A stretch of DNA of 64,000 nt, taken from contig CAVULN010000042.1 in NCBI GenBank assembly GCA_963742305.1, positions 62,001-126,000 of the forward strand. Direction: 5' to 3'. The notes beneath the pieces are model-generated. The model searched no databases and was not told the origin of the DNA. It worked only from the letters and a program-made list of their open reading frames with translations. Position numbers and translations under genes: made by a program. This stretch comes from Roseiarcus sp963742305. GTDB lineage: Bacteria > Pseudomonadota > Alphaproteobacteria > Rhizobiales > Beijerinckiaceae. Numbering within the stretch: the stretch's first letter is position 1; each line of letters opens with the position of its first letter. Below are positions 9,617 through 20,707 of this stretch, in pieces.

Positions 9617-9862
9617 CCCCGTGTGATCCCGTTGGAGGCCGATTCCGCTAACCGGCATTTTACCGGCGCGCCCTCATGGTTTCAGTGGGTTACGACCCGG
9701 TTTAGTTCCACCCTCGCGATTGGCCGCGTGCGCTGGCGTGATCCGGTCGGCGGCGGCGAGATTCCCCTTGCAATCGCCGCCGAGATAGTTCATATGTGAA
9801 CCTTATTGAGCGCCCTCGCAGCCGCGGTCGGGGGCGCTTCCGCTTTTTTGCTGGAGATGACG

Positions 9863-11653
9863 ATGCCGACTTACAAGGCGCCGGTCAGCGACACCCTTTT
9901 CCTGCTGAACGACGTGTTCGACTACGCCCGCTACGCCAATGCGCCGGGCTTCTCGGAGGCGCCGATCGATGTCGTCGAGGCGATCTTGAGCGAGGGCGCG
10001 AAATTCGTCGAGGAGGTCGTTCAGCCCCTCAACCGGGTCGGCGACCTCGAAGGCTGCAAGCGGAGCGACGACGGCGCCGTGACCACGCCCACCGGCTTCA
10101 GGCAGGCGTATAAGGCGCTGGTCGAGGGCGGCTGGGTCGGCCTCGCCGGCGATCCCAAATTCGGCGGCCAGGGCCTGCCGCATTTTCTGGCCGTGCTGTT
10201 CGGCGAGTACCAGATCTCGGCCAATCTCGCCTTCGCCATGTATCCCGGGCTCACCAACGGCGCGGTCGCGGCGATGACGGTTCACGCCAGCGATGCGCTC
10301 AAGGACCGGTATCTGCCGAAAATGACCACCGGCGAGTGGACCGGCACCATGTGCCTGACCGAACCGCATTGCGGCACCGATCTCGGACTCATCAAGACGA
10401 AGGCGGTTCCCGGCGCCGACGGCTCCTACGCCGTCACCGGCCAGAAGATCTTCATCTCGGCCGGCGAGCATGACCTCGCCGACAACATCGTTCATCTCGT
10501 GCTCGCGCGCATCGAAGGCGCGCCGGCGGGCGTCAAGGGGATCTCGCTCTTCGTCGTGCCGAAATTCCTGCCCGGGCCCGACGGGGGCGTCGGCGAACGC
10601 AACGGGGTCGTCTGCGGCTCGATCGAGCACAAGATGGGCATTCACGGCAACGCAACGGCGGTGCTCAATTTCGACGGCGCCAAGGGCTGGCTGGTCGGCG
10701 AGGCGCACCGCGGCCTGCCCGCGATGTTCGTGATGATGAACAGCGCTCGCCTCGGCGTCGCCGTGCAGGGGCTGGGCGTTTCCGAGGTCGCCTATCAGAA
10801 CGCCGCGGCTTACGCCAAGGAGCGCCGGCAGGGCCGCTCGCTGAAAGGCCCGGCCGAGCCCGACAAGCCGGCCGACCTCCTGCTCGTTCATCCGGACGTG
10901 CGCCGCATGCTGCTCGAAATCCGCGCCTTCAACGAGGCGGCGCGCGCGCTCCTCGTCTCGGTCGCCCTGACCCAGGACGAGGCGCGCCATGCCCCGGACG
11001 AGAAGGCGAGGCAGGCGGCCGACGACAGGCTCGGCCTGATCACGCCGGTGCTCAAGGGCGTGTTCACAGATTATGGATTCGCGAACGCGGTCAAGGCGCA
11101 GCAGGTGCTTGGCGGCCACGGCTATATCGCCGAATGGGGCATGGAGCAGTTCGTGCGCGACGCGCGCATCGCGATGATCTACGAAGGCGCGAACGGCGTG
11201 CAGGCGCTCGACCTCGTCGGGCGCAAGCTGCCGAAGGACGGCGGGCGCGCGATCATGGCCTTCTTCGGCGAAATCAGCGGCTTCCTCGCCGCCAACAAGG
11301 ATGATTCCACGCTCGCGCCTTATCTTGGCGCGCTCAAGGCCGCGCTCGGCCATCTGCAGCAGGCGACGATGTGGCTCCAGGCGAACGGCCTCAAAAATCC
11401 CGACAACGCCGGCGCCGGCTCCTATGACTACATGCACCTCATGGGCCTGACGGCGCTCGGCTACATGTGGGCGCGGATCGTCAAAGCGGTCATGGCCCGG
11501 CAGGCGAGAGGCGACAGCACGCCCGAACTGGACGCGAAATTGACTCTCGCCAGGTTCTTCAACGAGCGTATGCTTCCGGAAACCGCGGCGCATCTGGCGC
11601 GGCTGAGCGCCGGCGCGGAGGCGCTGATGGCGATGTCCGCGGAGGCGTTCTGA
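9863..11653 (+). CDS. Acyl-CoA dehydrogenase (FadE-type, about 596 aa)
   Basis: FAD enzyme introducing the double bond in acyl-CoA beta-oxidation. I start at the second of two close ATGs (9863; MPTYKAPVSDTLFLLNDVF), because GGAG lies six bases upstream of it. Visible blocks: an N-terminal extension typical of the large ACADs, TMCLTEPHCGTDLGL (FAD/substrate loop), KIFISAGEHD, HGYIAEWGMEQFVRDARI with the following IYEGANGVQALDLVGRKL, where the Glu of YEG is the usual catalytic base of this type. The C-terminal domain (DUF4974-like tail of large ACADs) completes a normal length. Followed by GFA, thiolase and FadB-type genes on the same strand, so probably one catabolic operon. Confidence 0.95.
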   Translation: MPTYKAPVSDTLFLLNDVFDYARYANAPGFSEAPIDVVEAILSEGAKFVEEVVQPLNRVGDLEGCKRSDDGAVTTPTGFRQAYKALVEGGWVGLAGDPKFGGQGLPHFLAVLFGEYQISANLAFAMYPGLTNGAVAAMTVHASDALKDRYLPKMTTGEWTGTMCLTEPHCGTDLGLIKTKAVPGADGSYAVTGQKIFISAGEHDLADNIVHLVLARIEGAPAGVKGISLFVVPKFLPGPDGGVGERNGVVCGSIEHKMGIHGNATAVLNFDGAKGWLVGEAHRGLPAMFVMMNSARLGVAVQGLGVSEVAYQNAAAYAKERRQGRSLKGPAEPDKPADLLLVHPDVRRMLLEIRAFNEAARALLVSVALTQDEARHAPDEKARQAADDRLGLITPVLKGVFTDYGFANAVKAQQVLGGHGYIAEWGMEQFVRDARIAMIYEGANGVQALDLVGRKLPKDGGRAIMAFFGEISGFLAANKDDSTLAPYLGALKAALGHLQQATMWLQANGLKNPDNAGAGSYDYMHLMGLTALGYMWARIVKAVMARQARGDSTPELDAKLTLARFFNERMLPETAAHLARLSAGAEALMAMSAEAF

Positions 11654-11673
11654 AGCGCGGGAGGTCTCGGGCG

Positions 11674-12142
11674 ATGGCGACCCATGTTGCGGCCAGCCTC
11701 ACGGGAGGATGCCAGTGCGGCGCGGTCCGCTATCGGCTTGGCGCCGAGCCGACCGGCGCGAACGTCTGCCACTGCCGCATGTGCCAGAAAGCGGGCGGCG
11801 GGCCGTTCATGACCTTTGGCGGCGTGCGGCTTTCGCAGTTCGCCGTCACCCGGGGCGTCCTCGCAACCTTCTCAAGCTCGGACATCGCCGAGCGCGGCTT
11901 CTGCGCTCGATGCGGCACGCCGCTGACCTACCGGGGCCTCGGGAGCGATCGGATCAGCGTCACCCTCGGCAGCCTCGATGATCCGGACGCGGTCGAGCCG
12001 AGGACGCAGCTTGGCGTCGAGTTCGAGGGTCGGCTGGCTTCTCGCTTCTTTGAGCCTTCCCGAGATTCGCACCGAACAATGGCTGGCGAAGAAAAACATC
12101 GCCGCCGTCGACAACCGCCAGCATCCCGACCACGAAACCTGA
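11674..12142 (+). CDS. GFA (CENP-V/formaldehyde-activating-like) family protein, frame interrupted
   Basis: Zinc-binding fold with the cysteine set GGCQCGAVRY, CHCRMCQKAGG and FCARCGTPLTY, typical of the GFA family; some members bind glutathione adducts, most are unassigned. Start ATG at 11674 follows GGGAGG. The reading frame continues to GSLDDPDAVEPRTQLGVE and then loses homology; the natural end (VGWLLASLSLPEIRTEQWL ... NRQHPDHET, stop at 12142) is in the +1 frame. Reading GAGTTC at 12019-12024 as GAGTC gives GVESRVGWLL and restores one 155-residue protein. It lies between the dehydrogenase and the thiolase gene. Confidence 0.85.
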
Positions 12143-12173
12143 ACGCCGCAGTTCGCGCGGCAGGAGAACCACC

Positions 12174-13382
<1,209 letters not shown>

Positions 13383-13387
13383 GGCCC

Positions 13388-13846
13388 ATGCCGAAGATCG
13401 ACATCGCCGCCGTTCCGAGCGAAGCGCGCACCGGCTATCCGCCGCCCTACGACAAGATCGTCGCCGGCCGCTCGCGCAAGCGCCTCGGCAATGCTGTGGG
13501 GCTCGATCAGTTCGGCGTCAACCTGACCACGCTGAAGCCAGGCGCGTCGTCCGCGCTCCGCCATTGGCATGAGAAGGAGGACGAGTTCGTCTTCATTCTC
13601 GAGGGCGAAGTCGCGCTGATCGAGAACGAAGGCGAAAGGACGCTGAGACCTGGCGACGCGGCCGGCTTCAAGGCCGGCGTCGCCAACGGCCATCATCTCG
13701 TCAACCGTTCGGACCGCGACGCCGTCTATCTCGAAATCGGTTCGCGCCGCGCCGACGAGCGCGCCCATTACCCCGACATCGATCTGGCGGTCGCCAAGAT
13801 CGACGGCGCCAGCCGCTATACCCGGAAAGACGGCTCCGCCTTCTGA
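13388..13846 (+). CDS. Cupin-domain protein
   Basis: A 152-residue single-domain cupin. The metal-binding pattern is visible as ALRHWHEKEDEFVFILEGE (motif 1, with two His and a Glu) and PGDAAGFKAGVANGHHLVN (motif 2). It begins 6 bases after the thiolase stop and is followed by the FadB-type gene, so it is probably co-transcribed. Members of this group are found beside acyl-CoA genes, but no reaction is assigned; it may be a small isomerase or a sensor-like protein. Confidence 0.88.
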   Translation: MPKIDIAAVPSEARTGYPPPYDKIVAGRSRKRLGNAVGLDQFGVNLTTLKPGASSALRHWHEKEDEFVFILEGEVALIENEGERTLRPGDAAGFKAGVANGHHLVNRSDRDAVYLEIGSRRADERAHYPDIDLAVAKIDGASRYTRKDGSAF

Positions 13847-13888
13847 CGCCGGCGCTCCCCTTCCCTCTTTCGCAGCGAGCCTGACCCG

Positions 13889-16096
13889 ATGACCTACAAG
13901 AACTTCCGTTTCGAGACCGACGCCGACGGGATTGCCCTGATAACCTGGGACATGCCGGGCCGGTCGATGAACGTGCTCAACGACGAGGTCGTGAACGAGC
14001 TCGGCCAGATCGTCGAAAAAATTGCGAGCGACGCCGCGATCAAGGGCGCCGTCATCACCTCGGGCAAGGACGGTTTCGCGGCGGGCGCGGACCTGACGAT
14101 GCTCGAGACCGCTGGCAAGGACTATGCGCGCCGCGCCGAGGCCGAAGGCAGGGACGCGGCGATGCGCGGCGTCGTCGACGGAATCCGGCGCTATCCGCTG
14201 ATCCTCAGACGCCTCGAAACCTGCGGCAAGCCGGTGGCCGCGGCGATCAACGGCGTGTGCCTGGGCGGGGGCTTCGAACTCGCGCTCGCCTGCCACTATC
14301 GGATCGTCGCCGACAGCGACAAGGCGCGCGTCGGACTGCCGGAGATCAAGGTCGGGCTCTTTCCGGGCGCGGGCGGCACCCAGCGCGTGCCGCGGCTGAT
14401 GCCGACGCCGGACGCGCTTCAGATGCTGCTCAAGGGCGACCAGATCCGCCCCGCCGCGGCGAAAAAGATGGGCCTCGTGCACGAGGTCGCGCCGGCGGGC
14501 GAGATCGTCGCCCTCGCCAAGGCCTGGGTGAAGGCCAACCCGAACGCGAAGGCGCCGTGGGACGATCCGAAGTTCAAGCTCCCTTCGGGCAAGGTCTATT
14601 CGCCACAGGGCATGATGATCTGGCCGCCCGCCAACGCCATCTATCGGCGCGAGACTTACGACAATTATCCCGCCGCCAGAGCGATCCTCAAATGCGTGTT
14701 CGAGGGCCTGCAACTGCCGATCGACCTCGGGCTCGCGGTCGAGGCCAGATATTTCGCCAACATCCTGCTCTCGAAGGAAGCGGCGGCGATGATCCGCTCG
14801 CTCTTCCTGTCGATGGGCGAACTGAACAAGGGGGCGCGGCGTCCGGCCAGCGCTCCGCCGACGAACTTGCGCAAGGTCGGCGTGCTCGGCGCGGGCTTCA
14901 TGGGCGCGGGCATCGCCTATGTTTCGGCCCTCGCCGGACTCGAGGTCGTGCTGATCGATCGCGATCAGGACGCCGCCGACAAGGGCAAGGCCTATTCGGA
15001 CAAGGTCGTCAGCTCGCAGATCGCCAAGGGCCGCGCCAAAGCGGCCGACAGGCAAGCGCTGCTCGCCCGCATCACGCCGACCGCCGATTACTCCAGGCTC
15101 AAGGGCTGCGATCTGATCGTCGAGGCGGTGTTCGAGGATCGCGCGGTCAAGGAGGAGGCGACGAAAAAGGCGCAGGCCGTCGTCGGCCCCGACATCGTCT
15201 TCGCCTCCAACACATCGACCCTGCCGATCGCATCGCTCGCCGAGACGTCGCTGAAGCCGGATAATTTCATCGGCGTGCATTTCTTCTCGCCCGTCGACAA
15301 GATGATGCTGACCGAGATCATCATGGGCGCGAAGACCGGCGCGAAGGCGCTGGCCACGGCGATGGATTTCGTCCGCGCGATCAAGAAGACCCCGATCGTG
15401 GTCAACGACTGCCGCGGTTTCTATGTCAACCGCTGCGTCGGCAATTACATGGTCGAGGCCCACGCGATGGTCATGGAGGGCGTGCCGGCGGCGATGATCG
15501 AGAACGCGGCGAAAATGGCCGGCATGCCGGTCGGGCCGCTGGCGCTCAACGACGAGGTCGGCATCGATCTGAGCTGGCGAATCATCGAGGCCGCAAAGGC
15601 GGACCTCGGCGCGAACGCCGTCAATCCCGCCCAGGCGAAGCTCATCGAAGCGATGGCGGTCAAACAGGGCCGCCACGGCCGCAAGAACGGCAAGGGGTTC
15701 TACGACTATCCCGCGAACGGGCCGAAGACCTTGTGGCCTGGGCTGGCCAAGATCGTCGGCAAGCGGCTCGATCCCGACACCATCAGCGTCAAGGACCTCA
15801 AGGATCGCTTTCTCTTCACGGTCGCGCTCGAGGCCGCCCGCTGCATGGAAGAGGGCATCGTCACCGACCCGCGCGAGGCCGACGTCGGCTCGATCCTCGG
15901 CTTCGGCTATGCGCCCTATTCGGGCGGCGCGATCTCGTTCATCGACGGGATGGGTCTCAAGACGTTCGTCAAGCGGGCGAAGGAGCTTGCGGCGAAATAC
16001 GGGCCCCAGTTCGAGCCGGACGAAAAGCTCGCCGCAATGGCCGAGCGGGGCGAGACGTTCTACGGGACCTATGGAGAGAAGCGGAAGGCGGCTTGA
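13889..16096 (+). CDS. Bifunctional enoyl-CoA hydratase / 3-hydroxyacyl-CoA dehydrogenase
   Basis: A 735-residue FadB/FadJ-type enzyme. The N-terminal crotonase part shows the oxyanion-hole segment GFAAGADLTML and the catalytic pattern PEIKVGLFPGAGGTQRVPRL. The NAD-binding part begins at about residue 330 (KVGVLGAGFMGAGIAYVSA) with the dehydrogenase signatures FIGVHFFSPVDKM and GFYVNRCVGNYM. The C-terminal helical domain carries GRHGRKNGKGFYDYP. It hydrates enoyl-CoA and oxidises the 3-hydroxyacyl-CoA; with the dehydrogenase and thiolase upstream the block covers a full beta-oxidation turn. The symbol fadB or fadJ cannot be chosen from sequence alone. Confidence 0.96.
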   Translation: MTYKNFRFETDADGIALITWDMPGRSMNVLNDEVVNELGQIVEKIASDAAIKGAVITSGKDGFAAGADLTMLETAGKDYARRAEAEGRDAAMRGVVDGIRRYPLILRRLETCGKPVAAAINGVCLGGGFELALACHYRIVADSDKARVGLPEIKVGLFPGAGGTQRVPRLMPTPDALQMLLKGDQIRPAAAKKMGLVHEVAPAGEIVALAKAWVKANPNAKAPWDDPKFKLPSGKVYSPQGMMIWPPANAIYRRETYDNYPAARAILKCVFEGLQLPIDLGLAVEARYFANILLSKEAAAMIRSLFLSMGELNKGARRPASAPPTNLRKVGVLGAGFMGAGIAYVSALAGLEVVLIDRDQDAADKGKAYSDKVVSSQIAKGRAKAADRQALLARITPTADYSRLKGCDLIVEAVFEDRAVKEEATKKAQAVVGPDIVFASNTSTLPIASLAETSLKPDNFIGVHFFSPVDKMMLTEIIMGAKTGAKALATAMDFVRAIKKTPIVVNDCRGFYVNRCVGNYMVEAHAMVMEGVPAAMIENAAKMAGMPVGPLALNDEVGIDLSWRIIEAAKADLGANAVNPAQAKLIEAMAVKQGRHGRKNGKGFYDYPANGPKTLWPGLAKIVGKRLDPDTISVKDLKDRFLFTVALEAARCMEEGIVTDPREADVGSILGFGYAPYSGGAISFIDGMGLKTFVKRAKELAAKYGPQFEPDEKLAAMAERGETFYGTYGEKRKAA

Positions 16097-16325
16097 GGCG
16101 GACGCCTAAAGCGCGGCGCATGTTCCAGGCCGCAACGGAGGGCTGAAGCCGAGGCGGCTCGAAGCGGACCATGACGTCGCGGCTTCCTGGGAAGGCGAGG
16201 CGAGAATTAGCGCTCACCTCGTCGTGCTGCTAACAGATTGATATGGCACGGTTTTTGCGGAACGAATGGTTGCCAGAATGCGTTGGACATGAGACCATCG
16301 CACTCGGCGAATCAGGAGAATCCGC

Positions 16326-16595
16326 ATGGCAAGCGCCGACTTCCGCCGCCAGCTTGAGGGTTACGGCCTCACGACCGCAAACATCCTTTACCACATGCCC
16401 GATCACCCGGGTCTCCTGCAGAATTTCATCTGGCAGCAGCACGATCTGCACCCGCATTTTCCCGAGTTGAGGAAATTCCTCGACTTCTGGACCCGGGAAC
16501 TCGATGGCCTGCTCCATTCGGTGACCGTTGGGCACGCGCGCCTCATCAAGCCGGCCGAACTCAGGACGGTCGGAAGCGAGTTCCTGCTGCATTGA
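16326..16595 (+). CDS. Usg-like family protein
   Basis: An 89-residue protein with the Usg pattern: YGLTTANILYHMPDHPGLLQ, then WQQHDLHPHFPELRKFLDFW. The family is typical of Alphaproteobacteria and has been named after an old link with tryptophan-pathway genes, but its biochemical role is not established. No signal peptide or membrane helix. It starts at the ATG of 16326, preceded by a GGAGAA ribosome site. Confidence 0.9.
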   Translation: MASADFRRQLEGYGLTTANILYHMPDHPGLLQNFIWQQHDLHPHFPELRKFLDFWTRELDGLLHSVTVGHARLIKPAELRTVGSEFLLH

Positions 16596-16686
16596 GGCCG
16601 ATCGCCCGCCCGCCGCAGACCAGCTGACGAGTCCGCGGAAACCGGGTAAGGAGCGGCCGTCGTCTTGAGCGGAACGTTCTGATCCG

Positions 16687-17235
16687 ATGGGCAAAGCGAT
16701 TCCTGTTCCGTCCCCTTCGAGACGGCTCGCGCTCATCGATCGCGACGGGACGATCATCGTGGACAGGGTCTATCTGCGCGATCCGGACGGGATCGAATTC
16801 GCGCCCGGCGCGATCGAAGGGCTGAGGCTTTTGCGCGACGCCGGCTTCGCGCTGGTCCTGATCACCAACCAGTCAGGAATCGCGCGCGGGCTCTTCGACG
16901 CGGCGACGCTCGAGCGGATTCATGATCGGCTTGTGTCGATGCTGGCGGCGGAGGGGCTCAGGCTCGAGGCGATCTATTTCTGCCCGCACGGACCCGGGGA
17001 CGGCTGCGATTGCAGGAAGCCCGCGCCCGGAATGCTCAGACAGGCGATGCGGGAACTGGGATTTGGCCCGGATCAGGCGGTGATGATCGGCGACAGCGAC
17101 GCCGACATGGGGGCCGCGTCGGCGGCGGGCGTTCGCGCCGTGCGCGTGGCGGGCGCCGGCGGGTCCGCGTCGATCGGGGGCGAGCGCGATTTTCTCGAAG
17201 CCGCCCGTCGCGCCCGCGCCCTGCTCTCCGCGTGA
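16687..17235 (+). CDS. HAD-family D,D-heptose-1,7-bisphosphate phosphatase-like protein
   Basis: A 182-residue HAD hydrolase. The nucleophile motif is LIDRDGTI (DxD), motif II is VLITNQSGIARG, motif III/IV is MIGDSDADMGAA. The zinc-loop signature of GmhB is present (FCPHGPGDGCDCRKPAPGM). GmhB removes the 7-phosphate during ADP-heptose synthesis for lipopolysaccharide core. Histidinol-phosphate phosphatases share this fold and the zinc loop, so the exact substrate is open; no other heptose gene is adjacent. Confidence 0.88.
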   Translation: MGKAIPVPSPSRRLALIDRDGTIIVDRVYLRDPDGIEFAPGAIEGLRLLRDAGFALVLITNQSGIARGLFDAATLERIHDRLVSMLAAEGLRLEAIYFCPHGPGDGCDCRKPAPGMLRQAMRELGFGPDQAVMIGDSDADMGAASAAGVRAVRVAGAGGSASIGGERDFLEAARRARALLSA

Positions 17236-17345
17236 GATTTGCCGCTGGGTCGAGCCCGGGTCGGGGCCGCGGAACTGAAACGAACCCAAACGCGGCCTGA
17301 GCACATCCTCGATGGCTCCTGTGGCGCCGCCGCGCCCCACGCCCT

Positions 17346-18748
17346 TCAGGCGGACTTTTGTTCCGACTTCGCGACCTCCGGCGGACTTCCCGCCGGCGGC
17401 TTCGCCCCTGGCCTTCACCAGGGCCGCGTGATCCTTGATCGTCTGCCCGGCATAGGCCATCGCGAACGAGGCGAGCGCATCGTCGAACGCACCGTTCCTG
17501 CCCATGTAGCCTGCGATGACGGCCGGATCGCCGGTGCGGGCGTGGGAGCGGGCGAGCGTGCGGCCGCACAGGCGGGAATATTCCGACAGCGTCTCCTGCT
17601 CGGCGAGCTCGCTGATCCCGCCAAGCCGGCGGTTCTTCAGGATGCGGACATAGAACTCGAGGCCGAGGGGCTCGTCCGCCGTCCAGCCGAGAAAGATGTC
17701 GCTTGCGGCCTGCATCATCCGCTGCCCGTCGACCACCCGCCTGCCCTGCGGGCCCTGGTAGGCGAGCTTTTCGGCGAGCCGCTCGAGGACCGAGCGTTGC
17801 GTCTGCTTGACCTGCAGAAAGAGCGGCTCGCCGTCGCCGCTGAGGAATAGCCCGACCACGCAGATCGTGCCGACCGAGCCGACGCCGACCGCCTTGAAGG
17901 CGACGTCCGCCATTCGATACCGGTCGAACAGAACCGACCGGTCGGGCGTGAGCGTCCCGCGATAGAGGGCAAAGCAGCCGGCGAAGTCGATCTTGCGTCC
18001 GCCGATCGTCTTCGGGTGGAAGATCGTCGGCGGCTTGTCGGCGATCCTGGGCTCGCCGCCGGCGACGAGATGGGGAAAGTTGTCGTCCTTGTCGAGACCG
18101 CGGCGCCGGGCGTGGCGGATCACCGTCGACAGGCTGCGCCGCAGCGCCGGACTTACGATCCGCTTGAGCTCTTCCTCGAGATCGATCCGGCTGTGCCAGA
18201 TCTTCCAGCGGAGAAAGATCCATGAGGCCGAACATGTGCTCGCGATAGGCGGTGACCGCTCCTGCGGCCAGGCTGCGCGCCCGCTTGTCCGACATGTTCG
18301 CCGCCTGGGCCGCGACGGCGACGCTGGCGGCCAGACGCTTGACGTCGACGGTGAAGTCGACGCCCGGCAGCGTCTCATCGAAATCGTTGATGTCGAACAG
18401 GATGGCGTCCTCGGGCGAATTGAACGCGCCGAAATTCATCAGATGGCAGTCGCCGCAGGCCTGCACCGGCGCCCCGGCAAAGGGCTGATGCGCGAGATCG
18501 GCCGCCATGACCGCGGCCGCGCCGCGAAGGAACCCGAACGGGCTCGCCATCATTCGCCTGTAGCGCTCGGGCAAAAGCTCGGCGACCCGCTCGGGGTCGG
18601 ATTCAGCAAGAATGGCGACCGCGTCCCGATTTCGGGAGCCGTGCAATTCGGCATGGGTCCGGCGCGGGACGCTGGCTCTGCAGCTTCCGGCCCTCATCGT
18701 AACGGTCCGCGCGGCTCCTTGAAGTCTTGGCCATGCCGACTTATCCAA
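17346..18748 (-). CDS. DUF2252 family protein (frame interrupted, 3' end inferred)
   Basis: A large cytoplasmic protein of the DUF2252 family, a kinase-like fold with unknown substrate. The first part (start 18748) has the hallmark ERYRRMMASPFGFLRGAAA, QACGDCHLMNFGAFNSPED and FDINDFDETLPGVDF. After DLSPLE the frame shifts at 18199-18206; the continuation IWHSRIDLEEELKRIV, DVAFKAVGVGSVGTIC and the LFLQVKQTQRSVLE block is conserved. Near 17376 a second one-base shift would give a short tail EVAKSEQKSA and a stop at 17346; without it the frame runs antisense through the phosphatase gene, which is unlikely. Length would be about 466 residues, usual for the family. The second shift is tentative. 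Confidence 0.75.
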
Positions 18749-18858
18749 AGCGCAGAGGCGACGGCGCAGGTTCGCCAGGCCATCGCTCGGCGACCATCAA
18801 CTCTGGCCGGGCGAGAATACGGCTTTGAACATCGCGCGGGCAACCGCCCGGGCGGGCC

Positions 18859-19083
18859 TCACCACCGATAGCAGCGCATCGTTCCGTCGGGGGCGCGCAC
18901 CGCCCTGTGGCCGGTCGTTCTCAAGCACCAGTCTTGATGTTGACCGCCCCATACGCAGTGGCCCCATCCGTTGCGATGACGGTTCGGACCGCAACCGCCC
19001 AAGGCGAAAGCAGGGCTGACCGCCGAGGACAGGACGGCGGAAACCATCACGACGCCGGCGAGCCTGATCGATAGTTTTTTCAC
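18859..19083 (-). CDS. Small exported Cys/Gly-rich protein (GCG-type)
   Basis: A 74-residue protein with a clear signal peptide (MKKLSIRLAGVVMVSAVLS ... SPAFA) followed by GGCGPNRHRNGWGHCVWGG and QHQDWC, a pattern known from many small exported Rhizobiales proteins with a GCG start and a few cysteines. Start codon is GTG at 19083, preceded by GAGGTGG. Function unknown; probably periplasmic or outer-membrane-associated. It stands alone between DUF2252 and the glutathione peroxidase gene. Confidence 0.75.
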   Translation of the reverse strand: MKKLSIRLAGVVMVSAVLSSAVSPAFALGGCGPNRHRNGWGHCVWGGQHQDWCLRTTGHRAVRAPDGTMRCYRW

Positions 19084-19219
19084 GGGGCCACCTCGAATCG
19101 GGGAGCGAAATCAAACAAATCATACCGCTAACCTCCTTGCCGCCAATCGAAGCGAAAGGATAAAAGGCCCCGCATCTCCTCAGCGCCGATTGGCGCCCCG
19201 AGGTCGGTTCAGGCTCCGC

Positions 19220-19702
19220 ATGTCCCTCCCCCCAGACATCGCCCTCAAGACCATCGACGGCGCCGACGCGACGCTTAGCGATTTCGCGGGCCAGGCGCTG
19301 CTGATCGTCAATGTCGCGAGCCGATGCGGCTTCACTCCGCAATATGCAGGCCTCGAGGCGCTCCACCGGCGCTTTCGCGAACGCGGCTTCGCCGTGCTCG
19401 GCTTCCCCTGCGACCAGTTCGGCCATCAGGAGCCGGGCGACGAGGGCGAGATCAAGCAATTCTGCACGGCCAGTTACGATGTGACGTTCCCGATGTTCGC
19501 CAAGACGCATGTCAACGGGTTGAACGCTCACCCGCTGTTCGAGGCGCTGAAGCACGCGGCGCCCGGCATTCTCGGCACGAAGGCGATCAAGTGGAACTTC
19601 ACCAAGTTCCTGGTCGATCGCGAGCGCCGCGCCGTGCGCCGCTATGCGCCCTCCGACAAGCCCGAGACGCTGGCGGAGGACATCGAGGCCGTGCTCGGCT
19701 GA
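19220..19702 (+). CDS. Glutathione peroxidase-family protein
   Basis: A 160-residue thiol peroxidase that reduces hydrogen peroxide and organic hydroperoxides. The peroxidatic cysteine is C36 in NVASRCGFTPQYAGLE (Cys in place of selenocysteine, as usual in bacteria), with the second signature LGFPCDQFGHQEPG and the WNFTKFLVDR motif. I start at the ATG of 19220 (MSLPPDIALKTIDG); a longer start is open but adds ten basic residues without homology. The downstream SDR gene follows closely. Confidence 0.93.
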   Translation: MSLPPDIALKTIDGADATLSDFAGQALLIVNVASRCGFTPQYAGLEALHRRFRERGFAVLGFPCDQFGHQEPGDEGEIKQFCTASYDVTFPMFAKTHVNGLNAHPLFEALKHAAPGILGTKAIKWNFTKFLVDRERRAVRRYAPSDKPETLAEDIEAVLG

Positions 19703-19739
19703 ACCTTTGGCCTTCCCCCTCGCCGCCCCGGAGCCTGCC

Positions 19740-20489
19740 ATGTCCGCCAAAGCTCTTATTGTCACCGGCGCCTCGCGCGGCATCGGCCGCGCCTGCGCAT
19801 TGCTCGCGGCCGAGAACGGCTGGTCGGTTGGCGTCAACTATCGCGAGGACTCGAAGGCGGCCGACGCGGTCGTCGAGACGATCGCCAGAGGCGGCGGCCG
19901 GGCGGTCGCGCTCAAGGGCGACGTGTCGCTCGAACCCGATGCGATCGGAATGTTCGACGCCGCGGCGAACGCGCTTGGGCCGCTTACCGCCGTCATCGCC
20001 AACGCCGGCATCGTCGCGCCGGCGGGCAGGCTCGCCGAGATGAGCGCCGAGCGCATGCGCCGCATCGTCGAGGTCAATGTGCTCGGGGCCTTGCTCACCG
20101 CCCGCGAGGCCGCGCGGCGGCTGGCGAAATCGTCCGGCGGCCCCGGCGGCTCGATCGTCCTGATCTCGTCGGCCGCCGCTCGCCTGGGGTCGCCGAACCT
20201 TTATGTCGACTACGCCGCATCGAAGGGCGCGGTCGACACCCTGACCCTGGGCCTTGCCAAGGAGCTCGGCCCCGAGGGGGTCCGGGTGAACGCCGTTCGT
20301 CCAGGCATGATCGACACGGAGATCCACGCCAGGAGCGGCGACCCCGACCGGGGCAGAACGGCCGGAGCCACCGCGCCCCTCGGCCGCCCGGGCGCGGCAG
20401 AGGAGGTCGCGGCGGCGGCGATCTGGCTGATCAGCGACGCGGCCTCTTACGTGACCGGCGCGCTGCTCGACGTCTCCGGCGGCCGCTGA
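19740..20489 (+). CDS. Short-chain dehydrogenase/reductase
   Basis: A 249-residue classical SDR. Cofactor motif TGASRGIGRA (TGxxxGxG), the NNAG equivalent as IANAGIV, catalytic Ser in LISSAAARLG, and YxxxK as YAASKGA; C-terminal segment SYVTGALLDVSGGR is typical. An Arg after the second strand (NYRED) suggests NADP(H). It lies 37 bases after the glutathione peroxidase gene and may share its transcript. The substrate is not visible. Confidence 0.93.
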   Translation: MSAKALIVTGASRGIGRACALLAAENGWSVGVNYREDSKAADAVVETIARGGGRAVALKGDVSLEPDAIGMFDAAANALGPLTAVIANAGIVAPAGRLAEMSAERMRRIVEVNVLGALLTAREAARRLAKSSGGPGGSIVLISSAAARLGSPNLYVDYAASKGAVDTLTLGLAKELGPEGVRVNAVRPGMIDTEIHARSGDPDRGRTAGATAPLGRPGAAEEVAAAAIWLISDAASYVTGALLDVSGGR

Positions 20490-20707
20490 CCCGCGGGCTC
20501 CGGGAGAATCTGCGCGGACGGCCCGCGGGTTTGACGCGCCGGGCCGGCACAGCCTAGCTTTGGCCCGGCAATCTCATGTTTCCCACCTGAAGGCGTCTCC
20601 CGTTATGCGCGCCCTCTGTGTTTGGCGCGTCCCGCCGCCCCGGCGGCTCGCCCAGCGGCTCAGTCGGGTCGCTGGCGGGCCATTCTCGCACGCGGAGCGT
20701 TGACCCC

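Noticed and set aside
9803..11593. 596-codon minus frame opposite the acyl-CoA dehydrogenase
   Set aside because: Antisense shadow with His/Arg/Glu-rich composition and no motif; the sense gene is certain.
16873..17345. DUF2252 frame reading on through the phosphatase gene
   Set aside because: Family homology ends near 17400 and the extension is antisense to an intact HAD gene; a one-base shift near 17376 gives a reasonable stop at 17346.
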